From NCBI GenBank assembly GCA_046351325.1, contig JAXLYR010000003.1:310001-374000 (forward strand): 64,000 nt of DNA. Reading direction: 5' to 3'. Below, in pieces: positions 16,301 to 24,675 of this stretch. This stretch comes from Xiheicaenibacterium sp046351325. Lineage in GTDB: Bacteria > Myxococcota_A > Polyangia > Polyangiales > Polyangiaceae. A program made the translations under genes and the position numbers. The notes beneath the pieces are model-generated. The model ran no database searches. It was not told the DNA's origin and was given only the letters and a program-made list of their open reading frames with translations. Every line of letters begins with the position of its first letter. The first letter of the stretch is position 1.

Positions 16301-18583
16301 TCACTTGCGTTTGCCGGTGACCTTGATCTCGTGGAGCACGGCCTTGCGGGCTGCGTAGCGCTCCTTCATCGAGGCGTAGAGCGCGCGGTTCGACTCGGCG
16401 AGGTTCGTCATCTCGCCGGGGTCGGAGGCCAAGTCGTAGAGGTCGTAGCGCGTCTCGTTCGAGATGATGAGCTTCGCGTCGTCGTGGATGAGGGCGCGGC
16501 GCGCGTCGTTGTAGGGCCCAGCGGGCATGTCGATGAAGATGTCGCGCCGGGCGAGGGCCTCGCCGGGTTTGGCGTAGACGTCGACGAGCAGCGAGTCGCC
16601 CGACAGGAAATCGGAGCTGTCGCTCGACCGGTCGGGGTTGGGTGGTCGCGCGACGTGCATGAGATCGAGGATGGTCGGCGCGAGATCGATGAGGCTGCGT
16701 CGCTCCTTCACGCGGGCCGCGCGCGCACCGGGGACGTAGACGATGAGCGGGATGTGCACGAGAGGCTCCCAGACCTCGAAGCCGTGCTTCACCATGCCGT
16801 GCTCGCCGAAGCACTCTCCGTGGTCGGCCGTCACGATGATGGCGGTGTTCTTGCCCCACGGCGCCGCAGCGATCGCGTCGAGCAGGCGACCGATGTTCTT
16901 GTCGGTGAACGCGACCTCGCCGTCGTAGAGATCACGCTGGCCGCTGCCGAAGTCGAAGCCGTCGTGGCGCAGGTAATCAGCGTGCGGATCGAGGTAGTGG
17001 ATCCACATGAAGAAGCGGCCGTTCGTGTTTTCCTTGTCCGAGAGGAGCTTGATCGCGGCGTCGCTGAGCCCGTCGCTCGTCGCGCGCGTGTCGATGTCCC
17101 ACGGCGCGTTCTTCGGCGGCGCGGCCGAGAAGTCGAGGACATCGAAGCCGCGCTCGAGCCCACCCCAGACGTCGAAGTAGCGATGCCCGTGCACGCCCAT
17201 CGTGTGGACGCCGCTCGCCTTGAGGCGCTGCGCGACGAAGATGTCGTTCTCGTCGAACTTGTTGAAGTGCCCCCAGTTGCGATGCGTCTCGCTGCCGTAT
17301 TTGCCGATCAGCATCGGGCCGATGGCTTTGCCGGTGTAGCTCGCGAGGGCGTACGCGTTCTCGAAGACCACCGAGCGCGCAGCGAGCGCGTCGAGGTTCG
17401 GCGTGGTCGGGCGCGTGTACCCCGTGTAGCCGAGGTCCGCGCGCAGCGTGTCGACGGTGATGAGGACGACGTTCAGCTCTTTCGGGACGAGGGCCTCGTC
17501 GACCTTCGCGGTGCCCGGCACCGGCGCGAACTCCTCGAGCGCGCGTTGGGTGAGGTCGGCGCCCGAACAATCCTCGTCGATGCCGTTGTCGAGGATCTCC
17601 TCGGCGTCGGGGTGGATCGCGGGGTCGCGATCGTTGCAGTCACCGCCGCCGAACGCGCTCGCGGTGCCGTCTTTGTCCTTGTCCGAGAGCTTGCGCCAGA
17701 CCGGCAAGAGGAGCTTCGACCAGGGCGCGCCGCGCTCCATCGCTTGCACGAGCGCGGGCGTGCGCTCGAGCGCGACGCCGGTCGGTCGGAAGAGCGCGAG
17801 CGGCGCGATCGCGATGACGACGAGCGCGAGCAGCGTGACGACGCTGGGTGAGCGCGGCGGGCGCGCGATGCCCTGCGCCATCGCTGCCGAGCCAGCGACG
17901 AAGGCAGCCATCGCCGGCGCGCGCAGGTCGAGCTCGGGTCGCTTGAAGATGCCGTAGACGCCGAGGAACCCGCCCTCACCGGAGACGCTGCCCGTCGCCA
18001 TGCCGACGAGGAAGAGCGCGAGCGCGCACACGACCGCGATGCCGCCCGTGACGGCCGGGTCGACGTAGAAGGGCTGCGAGCTCGCGAGCATCGCGAGGCC
18101 GCGGCGGAGCGGAGGCACGACCGCGAACGTGAGCACACCGATGACGAGCGCGACGCCGAGCGAGCCCGCGGCCATCGCGAGCCCTGCCATGCGACCGTCG
18201 ATCGGCAGCGAAAGAATGCCGCGCGAGAGGTGCGCGACCGAGGTCGTCCAGAGGAAGCACGCGAGGACGAAGAGCGGAACGAAGGCCGCGACGTCGGCCT
18301 GACGACCGGCCGCGAAGCGTCGCAGCCGTTCGACCCAGAGCGAGAAGCTCGGCGGATCGTCGGGCTCGAGGAGGTTCGCGAGCAGGCCCGTGCCGAACGC
18401 GATGAAGAGCGCGCTCGGCGCGATGACCGCGAAGCACGCGACGAACGCAGCGGTGAACGCGGGCTTGTCGGCGCCGGCCGCGCTGCGCGTCCACACGGCC
18501 TCGAGCGCCGCCGAGGCTGCGCACGCGGCGATGCCGCCGGCGAGCGACTGGATGATGCGACGCGCGGCCTCTCTCAGCCGCAT
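16301..18583 (-). CDS. membrane sulfatase-fold enzyme with MopE-type metal-binding insert
   Basis: 760 residues. The ATG at 18583 overlaps the xerC stop by 10 bases. Residues 1-270 hold about seven hydrophobic helices. Residues 301-344 form a MopE/thrombospondin-like calcium or copper motif (DKDKDGTASAFGGGDCNDRD, later PDAEEILDNGIDEDCSG). From about 370 an alkaline phosphatase/sulfatase domain begins (VVLITVDTLRADLGYTGYTR) with metal residues in MWIHYLDPHADY and VTADHGECFGEHG. The nucleophile region reads SYTGKAIGPMLIGKY, lacking the C/S-x-P-x-R formylglycine signature, so Thr417 may act as in phosphoethanolamine or phosphoglycerol transferases. Substrate unknown. Confidence 0.85.
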   Translation of the reverse strand: MRLREAARRIIQSLAGGIAACAASAALEAVWTRSAAGADKPAFTAAFVACFAVIAPSALFIAFGTGLLANLLEPDDPPSFSLWVERLRRFAAGRQADVAAFVPLFVLACFLWTTSVAHLSRGILSLPIDGRMAGLAMAAGSLGVALVIGVLTFAVVPPLRRGLAMLASSQPFYVDPAVTGGIAVVCALALFLVGMATGSVSGEGGFLGVYGIFKRPELDLRAPAMAAFVAGSAAMAQGIARPPRSPSVVTLLALVVIAIAPLALFRPTGVALERTPALVQAMERGAPWSKLLLPVWRKLSDKDKDGTASAFGGGDCNDRDPAIHPDAEEILDNGIDEDCSGADLTQRALEEFAPVPGTAKVDEALVPKELNVVLITVDTLRADLGYTGYTRPTTPNLDALAARSVVFENAYALASYTGKAIGPMLIGKYGSETHRNWGHFNKFDENDIFVAQRLKASGVHTMGVHGHRYFDVWGGLERGFDVLDFSAAPPKNAPWDIDTRATSDGLSDAAIKLLSDKENTNGRFFMWIHYLDPHADYLRHDGFDFGSGQRDLYDGEVAFTDKNIGRLLDAIAAAPWGKNTAIIVTADHGECFGEHGMVKHGFEVWEPLVHIPLIVYVPGARAARVKERRSLIDLAPTILDLMHVARPPNPDRSSDSSDFLSGDSLLVDVYAKPGEALARRDIFIDMPAGPYNDARRALIHDDAKLIISNETRYDLYDLASDPGEMTNLAESNRALYASMKERYAARKAVLHEIKVTGKRK

Positions 18584-19614
18584 GGCGCTTTCGCCTTGCG
18601 GGGGCTCGGCGTGGTGCGCGCGAGCGGGTGCGCGGTCTCGTAGACCTGAAGGATGCGATCCATCGAGACGTGCGTGTACCGCTGCGTCGTCGCGAGCGAC
18701 GCGTGGCCGAGCAGATCCTGAATCGCTCGCAGATCCGCGCCGCCCTCGAGCATGTGCGTCGCGCACGTGTGCCGGAGCGCGTGCGGGTAGAGGTCCGAGC
18801 GACCCGCGCCGAGCGCGCCGCTCTTCTTCACGATGAGCTCGACGGCGCGCCCCGAGATGCGCTTGCCGCGCGCGGACAAAAAGAGCGGTCGCGGTCGCTC
18901 CTCGGACAGAGGCTTCCTGCGAGCGAGGAGCTCGCGGCCGCGCTCGGCGTACGCGACGAGCGCGTCGCGCGCGGGCTCGCCGATCGGGACGAGGCGCTCC
19001 TTCGAGCCCTTGCCGAGGACACGCGCGCTGGGCGCGCTCGGGTCGAGGGAGATGTCCTCGAGGTGCAGGCCAACGAGCTCGGAGAGACGCAGCCCGCTCG
19101 AGTAGAGCAGCTCGAGCATCGCGCGATCGCGGAGCTCGAGCGAAGCGTCCTCGTCGCTCGGCCCGGCCGTGCGCGCTTCGACGACCTCGGCGGCGGCGTC
19201 GACGTTGAGGACGAGCGGCAGCTTGCGCTTCACACGCGGCAGGAGCAGCGCGCGAGCGGGCTGCGTCGTCGCGAGCCCACGTCGCACCGCGTATCGATAG
19301 AAGGCGCGGACGCTCGCGATCTTGCGAGCGAGGCTCGCGGGCTCGAGGGGCTGCTTGGTCCCGCGAGGCGCGCCGCGACGCGCGACAGCCGCGGCGGTCG
19401 TCGGTCGCGTGGCGAGCTCGGCGAGGAACGAACGAAGCAAGAGCACGTCGACGTCGTCGGGGTGCCGCACGTCACGCCGGTGCGCCGCGATGAACGTCGT
19501 CAGCTGCGAGAGGTCGCGCCCGTACGCGAGCACGGTGTGTCGCGAGGCGCGTCGCTCGTGTTCGAGGTAGTGCAGAAACGAAGCGATCGCGCTCGAGAGA
19601 TCGCTGGGTTCCAT
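18574..19614 (-). CDS. xerC: XerC/XerD-type tyrosine recombinase
   Basis: 346 residues. The N-terminal SAM-like core-binding domain (FLHYLEHERRASRHTVLAYG) is followed by the catalytic domain with all expected residues: Arg in SSGLRLSELVGL, Lys in GKGSKERLVPIG, HxxR in PHALRHTCATHM, and His/Tyr in LGHASLATTQRYTHV. About 20 extra residues (RPTTAAAVARRGAPRG region) sit in the N-terminal domain. Such proteins resolve chromosome dimers at dif. No attachment sites, excisionase or cargo genes are nearby, so a chromosomal Xer role is more likely than a mobile-element integrase. XerC versus XerD cannot be decided here. Confidence 0.87.
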   Translation of the reverse strand: MEPSDLSSAIASFLHYLEHERRASRHTVLAYGRDLSQLTTFIAAHRRDVRHPDDVDVLLLRSFLAELATRPTTAAAVARRGAPRGTKQPLEPASLARKIASVRAFYRYAVRRGLATTQPARALLLPRVKRKLPLVLNVDAAAEVVEARTAGPSDEDASLELRDRAMLELLYSSGLRLSELVGLHLEDISLDPSAPSARVLGKGSKERLVPIGEPARDALVAYAERGRELLARRKPLSEERPRPLFLSARGKRISGRAVELIVKKSGALGAGRSDLYPHALRHTCATHMLEGGADLRAIQDLLGHASLATTQRYTHVSMDRILQVYETAHPLARTTPSPRKAKAPCG

Positions 19615-19651
19615 CCCCGGTGCCTACCATTCGTTCCCCTGGGAGGAAAGT

Positions 19652-20338
19652 TCATGCAAAGACGAGCGCGAGCAGATAGCCGGCGAGCCCAGCGACCGCT
19701 GTCACGAGGCCGAGGGCCGATCTCGCCAGGCTGAGGCGCCCCGTCTCGTCGATCCCTCGACGGAGCACCCAGACGAGCCCTGCCGCGAGCACCGCGAACG
19801 AGCCGAGCAGCACGGCGCGCCACGTGCGGTTCGGCGTCGAATCCTCGGCCAAATCAGCGAGCATCGTGCGCTCGACGTCGGCGGGCGGCTCCTCGGCGGC
19901 GAGCGGAGGTCGCTCACCCGTGCGCGACTCGATGCGAGCGATCGCGGTCTTCGCCTCCTCGACGTCCTCGCCGTGTGGAGCGACCACGTGCCGCGTCGAC
20001 GCCGACGCTGTGACGACGCTGCGATAGCCCTCGAGGGCGACCGGCCAGAGGCGACGTCGCTCGGCCTCGCGCGAGATCGAGAGCAATCGGCCGTACGCGA
20101 CCCGCACGTGCGGCGCACCCGGCGCGTACCAGAGCGCGGCCGCGCGCGCGTGCTCGATGGCGCCGCCTGCGTCTCCGGCGCGCAAGGCCTTGGTGCTCGA
20201 GGCGATCTCGCGCTCGCCGGAAATGACCACGCGGACGGTGATCGCGAAGCCGATGCCGATCACGACGAGGAGCGTCACGATGACCGCGCGCAGCTTGCGG
20301 ACCGTCGCGGAGGGGCCGCTCGGTTGCGGCTCGCTCAC
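19652..20338 (-). CDS. membrane protein of unknown function, partner of ABC-2 permease
   Basis: 228 residues. The GTG at 20338 overlaps the permease stop (GTGA), giving the start VSEPQPSG. One membrane helix near the N-terminus (VIVTLLVVIGIGFAITVRVV), a cytoplasmic or periplasmic helical middle rich in Ala/Arg (HARAAALWYAPGAPHVRVAYG), and two C-terminal helices (WRAVLLGSFAVLAAGLVWVL; LGLVTAVAGLAGYLLALVFA). The middle could be a single TPR-like hairpin. Coupling to the permease gene suggests it serves the same transporter or process. Confidence 0.65.
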   Translation of the reverse strand: MSEPQPSGPSATVRKLRAVIVTLLVVIGIGFAITVRVVISGEREIASSTKALRAGDAGGAIEHARAAALWYAPGAPHVRVAYGRLLSISREAERRRLWPVALEGYRSVVTASASTRHVVAPHGEDVEEAKTAIARIESRTGERPPLAAEEPPADVERTMLADLAEDSTPNRTWRAVLLGSFAVLAAGLVWVLRRGIDETGRLSLARSALGLVTAVAGLAGYLLALVFA

Positions 20339-21264
20339 AGGAAGTCGCGGCGGCGGAACACGATGATCGCGAGCGCGAGGAACCCGATCGACCAACCGAG
20401 CGACGTCCCCGATGCGCGCAGGAGGTAGTCGATTCGGTCGACGTCGGCCTCACCCGTGAGGAGAGGGCGCGGTGGGACGAAGAGCTGCAGGTTCGGCACG
20501 GCCTTGCCGAGTGCCTTCGCGGCTTGCGCGACGCCAGCGCCGAAGAACTTCTTCGGGAAGCGATCGAACGCGTCCGACGAGCGGCCGATGATCCAGACGC
20601 CGATCGTGAGGAGCGCGGAGAGGAACGGCGTGGAGAAGGACGAGAGCAACGTCGCGCAGGCAGCGACGATGCTGACCTCGAGGACGCAGAGGAACGCGGC
20701 GGTGAGCACGAGTCGCCGCTCGTCCGGAGCGTTCGCGGCGAGGAGGGAGCCGGCCACGAGGAGCGCGAGCGCCCAAGGAATTGGCCCGTACGTGCGCGCC
20801 CACGGCCACTTGAACGCAGCGCCGCCGAGGAGCGCCAGGAAGCCGACGTCGACCAAGATGACGAGCAGCGGGTCGCGACCGCCGAGCGCCGAGCACAGGC
20901 TGAGGACGAGGCCCGAGTCGGCTGCGACGAAGACGATGATGGTGAGCAACGTCCCGAGGAATTTGCCGACGACGTACTCACCGCGCCCGATCGGTCGCGC
21001 GAGGATGGGGAAGATCGTCTTCTGCTCGAGCTCTCGGTAGAGGCTCGTCGCGCCGATGATCACGGCGACCGCGACGCTGAAGAGCGAGATGCTGGCGGCG
21101 CCGAGATCGCTGACGACGCGCGGAGCGTTGTTCAGCGTGAAGCTACCGATCACGAGCGAGAACACCGACACCGAGAACGCGACCCCGGCGAGGCCCAAGA
21201 GGATTCGCGCACGCAGCGACTCGCGGTATGCGTTGAGGGCGATCGCGCGCAGCCTGAGCAGCAT
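20335..21264 (-). CDS. ABC-2-type transporter permease
   Basis: 309 residues from the ATG at 21264 (MLLRLRAIALNAYRESLRAR). Six hydrophobic segments are visible, with the characteristic ABC-2 N-terminus and cytoplasmic helix (TSLYRELEQKTIFPILARPI, RGEYVVGKFLGT). Similar permeases act with a separate ATP-binding subunit, often in gliding motility or polysaccharide/lipid export. No ATPase gene is adjacent in the window, so the partner is elsewhere or the system is split. Its promoter region of 35 bases is shared with the divergent sirtuin gene. Confidence 0.82.
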   Translation of the reverse strand: MLLRLRAIALNAYRESLRARILLGLAGVAFSVSVFSLVIGSFTLNNAPRVVSDLGAASISLFSVAVAVIIGATSLYRELEQKTIFPILARPIGRGEYVVGKFLGTLLTIIVFVAADSGLVLSLCSALGGRDPLLVILVDVGFLALLGGAAFKWPWARTYGPIPWALALLVAGSLLAANAPDERRLVLTAAFLCVLEVSIVAACATLLSSFSTPFLSALLTIGVWIIGRSSDAFDRFPKKFFGAGVAQAAKALGKAVPNLQLFVPPRPLLTGEADVDRIDYLLRASGTSLGWSIGFLALAIIVFRRRDFL

Positions 21265-21299
21265 CGGCGAGCACCTTACCATTCTGGGGCCCCCTCGAC

Positions 21300-22214
21300 A
21301 TGTCCGCTGTTTTGCACGCAGCACGAGAGCTCGCGTCACGCCTGCGCGAGGCTCCGTCCGTCGCGCTCACCGGCGCCGGCGTCAGCACCGACAGCGGGAT
21401 CCCCGACTACCGCGGGCCGGCTTCGCTCGGTCGCGTGCGCACGCCCATCCAGCACCGTGATTTCCTGCGCGACCCGGAGACGCGCAGGCGCTACTGGGCC
21501 CGCGCGGTCGTGGGTTGGGAGCGCTTCCACGACGCGAGCCCGAACGCGACCCATCGGGCGCTCGCGACGCTCGAGGATCGGGGCGCGCTCTCGGGCATCA
21601 TCACGCAGAACGTCGACCGCCTTCACCACCGAGCCGGCAGTCGCTCGATCGTCGAGCTGCACGGCGCCCTCGAGGACGTCGTGTGCCTCGCGTGCGGCGC
21701 GCGGTCGCATCGCGACGAGCTGCAAAAGCGCTTGCGCGACGCGAACCCGACGTTCTTCGAGCGCCACGTCGATCGCGCGCACGTGTCGGGCTCCGATGTG
21801 CCGCCCGGGATGGAGAGCGCGGAGGCTCGGCCCGACGGCGACACCGAGCTCGACAAGAGCGCGGTCCTCGAGTTTCGCCCCGTGGGGTGCGCCCTTTGCG
21901 GCGGCGATCTCAAGCCGGCCGTCGTGTTCTTCGGGGACAACGTCGCGCGGCCCGTCGTCGACCGCGCCTTCGCGATGCTCGAGGACGTGGCTCACGCGCG
22001 CGGCACGCTGCTCGTGCTCGGCACGTCGCTCGCGGTCTTCAGCGGCTATCGGTTCGTGCGTCGCGCGAAGGATCTCGGCATGACGGTCGCGATCGTGAAC
22101 CTCGGTCCGACCCGCGGCGACCCCCACGCTGACGTGCGGATCGACGCGCCCGTGGGAGAGGTCGTGCCGGCGCTCGTCGCGGCCGCGTGCGAGCCAGCGG
22201 TCACGACGACTTGA
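21300..22214 (+). CDS. Sir2-family NAD-dependent protein deacylase
   Basis: 304 residues. It would remove acyl groups from protein lysines using NAD+. Motifs are ALTGAGVSTDSGIPDYRG (NAD loop), GIITQNVDRLHHRAG and VELHGALEDV (catalytic His), zinc ligands CLACG and CALCG, KPAVVFFGDNV, and VLGTSLAVFSGYRFV. The spacing between the two zinc CxxC pairs is long (about 60 residues) with a HVDRAHVSGSDVPPGMES insertion, typical of class II (SIRT4-like) sirtuins. It converges with the hydrolase gene, overlapping by 14 bases. Confidence 0.92.
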   Translation: MSAVLHAARELASRLREAPSVALTGAGVSTDSGIPDYRGPASLGRVRTPIQHRDFLRDPETRRRYWARAVVGWERFHDASPNATHRALATLEDRGALSGIITQNVDRLHHRAGSRSIVELHGALEDVVCLACGARSHRDELQKRLRDANPTFFERHVDRAHVSGSDVPPGMESAEARPDGDTELDKSAVLEFRPVGCALCGGDLKPAVVFFGDNVARPVVDRAFAMLEDVAHARGTLLVLGTSLAVFSGYRFVRRAKDLGMTVAIVNLGPTRGDPHADVRIDAPVGEVVPALVAAACEPAVTTT

Positions 22215-23661
22215 TCGAGCGCACCCACTCCGCGAGATCTTTCACGAGGTCTTGTGAGACGTGGCTCGCCTGCCGGTACTCCTCGGGGTTCGAAGGGCCG
22301 CCGCCGGGCATGAGCAAATGGTTCGCGTCGGCGTACGTGCGCACCACCGCGCCGGCCGCGCCCGCGAGCGCTTTGTCGTAGATCGCCGCGTCCTCCTTCG
22401 TGACCTCGTAGTCGCGCCCGCCGAACGCGACGAAGAGCGGCAGCTCGAGCGCGCGCGCGGCTGCTGGTGCGTCGAACGACGCGAGGTCCTTCCAATAGGC
22501 GGCGCCGTAGCCGAGCGCGCGACCGTTCACCTCGCGTCCGTCACCGAGCGCGAGCGCGAGCGTGGCCTGCGCCTCGGCCGCGTGGATCGCGTCGTCTTCG
22601 TCGGGCGCGACGTGTCCGTCGAGGTTCGCGAGGTACTTCACCGACGCGAGCTCGGCGTCCGCGAGAGGTCGCGCGCGTGGGGCCAGCAGCGCGACGCCAG
22701 CGACGCCTCCGCGCTTGGCGATCCGCGGTGCGACGCGGCCACCGAGCCCATGCCCGACGACGACGATCCGCTTCGGGTCGACGTTGGCTTCGCGCGCGAG
22801 GGTCGCGACAGCGGCCGCCGCGTCCGCGACGAGCTCCTCCTCGACGGTGAAGTTCGCGCTCGCGCTCGCGCTCGGGTCCGCGAGCGTTCGCTTGTCGAAG
22901 CGGAGGACCGCGAAGCCCTCGCTCGCGAGGCCCTGCGCGAGATCCCAGAAGGGCTTGTTCGCGCCGATCGTCTCGTCGAGATCCTGAGGTCCAGCGTCCG
23001 GAACGAGGACGATCCCAGCGACTTTGTCGGTCGACTTCGGCGCCGTGATCACGCCGGGAAGAGGCGTGCCCGCCGCGTCGATCACGACGACCCGCTCTTC
23101 GAACGCGTCGGCGCGCGCGTACGGCGGCGCTTCGTACTCCTCGATGGCGGCCGCGAAGAACCCGGTGAGTCGATCCTTCTTGTCGAACGAGAGCTTGAGA
23201 TCGAGCGACGTCGTCTTGAACTTCGAGCGCACGACGATGACGCGGTACGCGCCGAACTGCTCCTCGTGCGTCGAGTCGACCTTCTCGAGAGCGCCGACCC
23301 GCGACGTCAGCGCCTCCCACATGGCGCGGAGCTGCGGCTCGGGCAGCGACTTCTGCATGTCGTCGTCGTAGGACTTGGTGAACGTCGCGTAGTCGTTGCG
23401 ACCGAGCGCCTCGGCGAGCGAGCGCGCTCGCGTGTGGAGCGCGGTCTCGACCTCCGCCCCGACGGAGCGTGCCGGCAACGGGCCGCTCGACCCGCGCGGC
23501 GGCGCGCTCGTTGCGAGCGCCGCGCTCGCAGAAGCCGAGCTCGCGCTGCGCGCCGACGGTGGTGGAGCAGGCGTCCCCGCGGGTTCGTCGCTGCAGCCGA
23601 CGCAGGCTCCGCAAGCAGCCAGCGCGAGCGCCAAAGTGAGAGCTCGAGTCACGCGCGGCAT
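22201..23661 (-). CDS. alpha/beta-hydrolase-like lipoprotein lacking the nucleophile serine
   Basis: 486 residues from the ATG at 23661 (MPRVTRALTLALALAACG; lipobox region GACVGC). After an Ala/Ser-rich linker comes a DUF3887-like NTF2-type domain (about 75-185, SLAEALGRNDYATFTKSY and DLKLSFDKKDRLTGFF). An alpha/beta-hydrolase fold follows: GIVLVPDAGPQDLDETIG, FAVLRFDKRTLADP, RIVVVGHGLGGRVAPRIA. The nucleophile elbow reads G-H-G-L-G: residue 305 is Gly (codon GGG) where the family has Ser. Asp and His candidates remain near the C-terminus (GGRDYEVT, DANHLLM). It may be a binding protein rather than an enzyme, or use another residue. Confidence 0.78.
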   Translation of the reverse strand: MPRVTRALTLALALAACGACVGCSDEPAGTPAPPPSARSASSASASAALATSAPPRGSSGPLPARSVGAEVETALHTRARSLAEALGRNDYATFTKSYDDDMQKSLPEPQLRAMWEALTSRVGALEKVDSTHEEQFGAYRVIVVRSKFKTTSLDLKLSFDKKDRLTGFFAAAIEEYEAPPYARADAFEERVVVIDAAGTPLPGVITAPKSTDKVAGIVLVPDAGPQDLDETIGANKPFWDLAQGLASEGFAVLRFDKRTLADPSASASANFTVEEELVADAAAAVATLAREANVDPKRIVVVGHGLGGRVAPRIAKRGGVAGVALLAPRARPLADAELASVKYLANLDGHVAPDEDDAIHAAEAQATLALALGDGREVNGRALGYGAAYWKDLASFDAPAAARALELPLFVAFGGRDYEVTKEDAAIYDKALAGAAGAVVRTYADANHLLMPGGGPSNPEEYRQASHVSQDLVKDLAEWVRSIKSS

Positions 23662-23692
23662 TGCAGCATGGCGAGCCGGCGGCGTGACGGGC

Positions 23693-24604
23693 TCACTGCG
23701 CGGGCAGGACGAAGCGGTCGCGCTCGAGCCAACGCGTCGAGCCGTCACACGGCCCGCGCACGTCCGAGGTGTCGCTGCGATCGCAGAGCTCGACGCTCTT
23801 GCCGACGGTGCGCTCGCCCTTCACCTGGATCGCGGCGCCGTTCGCGTCGACGAGCTCGATCGAAGCCTCGCTCCGAGTGACATCCGAGAGATCCGCGACC
23901 GCCGAATAGGTGTGCGTGACCCAATCGCAGACCTCGACGCTCGAGACGCAGTCGTCGTAGCACTCCTCGACCGGTACGACCTCGCAGTCGTCGTAACACT
24001 GCGTCTCGGTCGTGGGCTCGCAGACAGTCTCGCAGCTCGTCACGCACTGGTCTTCGCAGACCGTCTCGACCCAGCACCCGCTGTCGTCGCAGACGGTCTC
24101 GTCGTGGCAGACCGTCGTGCAGTCGTCGACGCACTCGTCCCAACAGACATCGACGGTCACGTCTTCGCAGGTCGTCGTGCACACGGTCTCGTCGACGATC
24201 TCGCAGGTGGTCGCCCACTCGGTGCAGTCGTCGTGGCACTCGTACGCGTCGACGTCGTACGTGTACGAGAGGTCGAGATCGTCCGCGACGATTCGGAACG
24301 CGCCGTCCGCGTCGGTGACGATCTTCGGCGAGGTCGAGTCGGCGTCCTCGTCGAAGGTGAACGACAAGCGATGCGACCCGTCTTCGGCCGCCAAATCACC
24401 CTCGGGCGCGTCCACGAAGAGGGAGAGCTCGTAGCGCTCGAGGGTCACCGCCGAAGCTGGCGAGCCGTCCGCGTTCACGACCTCGCCCATGGCCTCGAGC
24501 TCCTGTCGCGCCTCACCGGGTGCGGGCTCGAATGGGGTGCAAGCCGCGGCTGCCAAGGCCGCGACGAGGAGGGGGAGGGACCGAGCCACCGAACTCGAAA
24601 GCAT
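23693..24604 (-). CDS. CxxxC-repeat lipoprotein, unknown function
   Basis: 303 residues from the ATG at 24604. The signal peptide ends LAAAAC (lipid Cys22). Residues 35-120 look like a carboxypeptidase-regulatory or Ig-like beta domain (MGEVVNADGSPASAVTLERY, VTDADGAFRIVADDLDLSYT). Residues 123-226 contain 20 cysteines in 104 residues, mostly spaced C-x3-C and surrounded by Asp/Glu/Val/Thr (CWDECVDDCTTVC, CEDQCVTSCETVC, and CYDDC twice). A final beta region has two more Cys. The segment could be a disulfide ladder or a metal-binding rod; its acidic character favours either. No matching named family was recognised. It lies 31 bases upstream of the hydrolase-like lipoprotein gene, likely in one transcript. 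Confidence 0.75.
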   Translation of the reverse strand: MLSSSVARSLPLLVAALAAAACTPFEPAPGEARQELEAMGEVVNADGSPASAVTLERYELSLFVDAPEGDLAAEDGSHRLSFTFDEDADSTSPKIVTDADGAFRIVADDLDLSYTYDVDAYECHDDCTEWATTCEIVDETVCTTTCEDVTVDVCWDECVDDCTTVCHDETVCDDSGCWVETVCEDQCVTSCETVCEPTTETQCYDDCEVVPVEECYDDCVSSVEVCDWVTHTYSAVADLSDVTRSEASIELVDANGAAIQVKGERTVGKSVELCDRSDTSDVRGPCDGSTRWLERDRFVLPAQ

Positions 24605-24675
24605 GCCCGTTAGACGGCCCGCGCTCCCGGAGTATGGGTGCAATTCATCGGGGGGCCCCAATTCACCCCGGCCAT

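Noticed and set aside
16301..18583. Classical formylglycine sulfatase
   Set aside because: No C/S-x-P-x-R motif at the expected place, although the fold and metal residues match the superfamily.
18574..19614. Tyrosine recombinase as integrase of a mobile element
   Set aside because: No att-like repeats, excisionase, or cargo genes; it lies in a run of chromosomal genes and has XerC/D length and motifs. tRNA-Ser is 15 kb away with no duplicated end.
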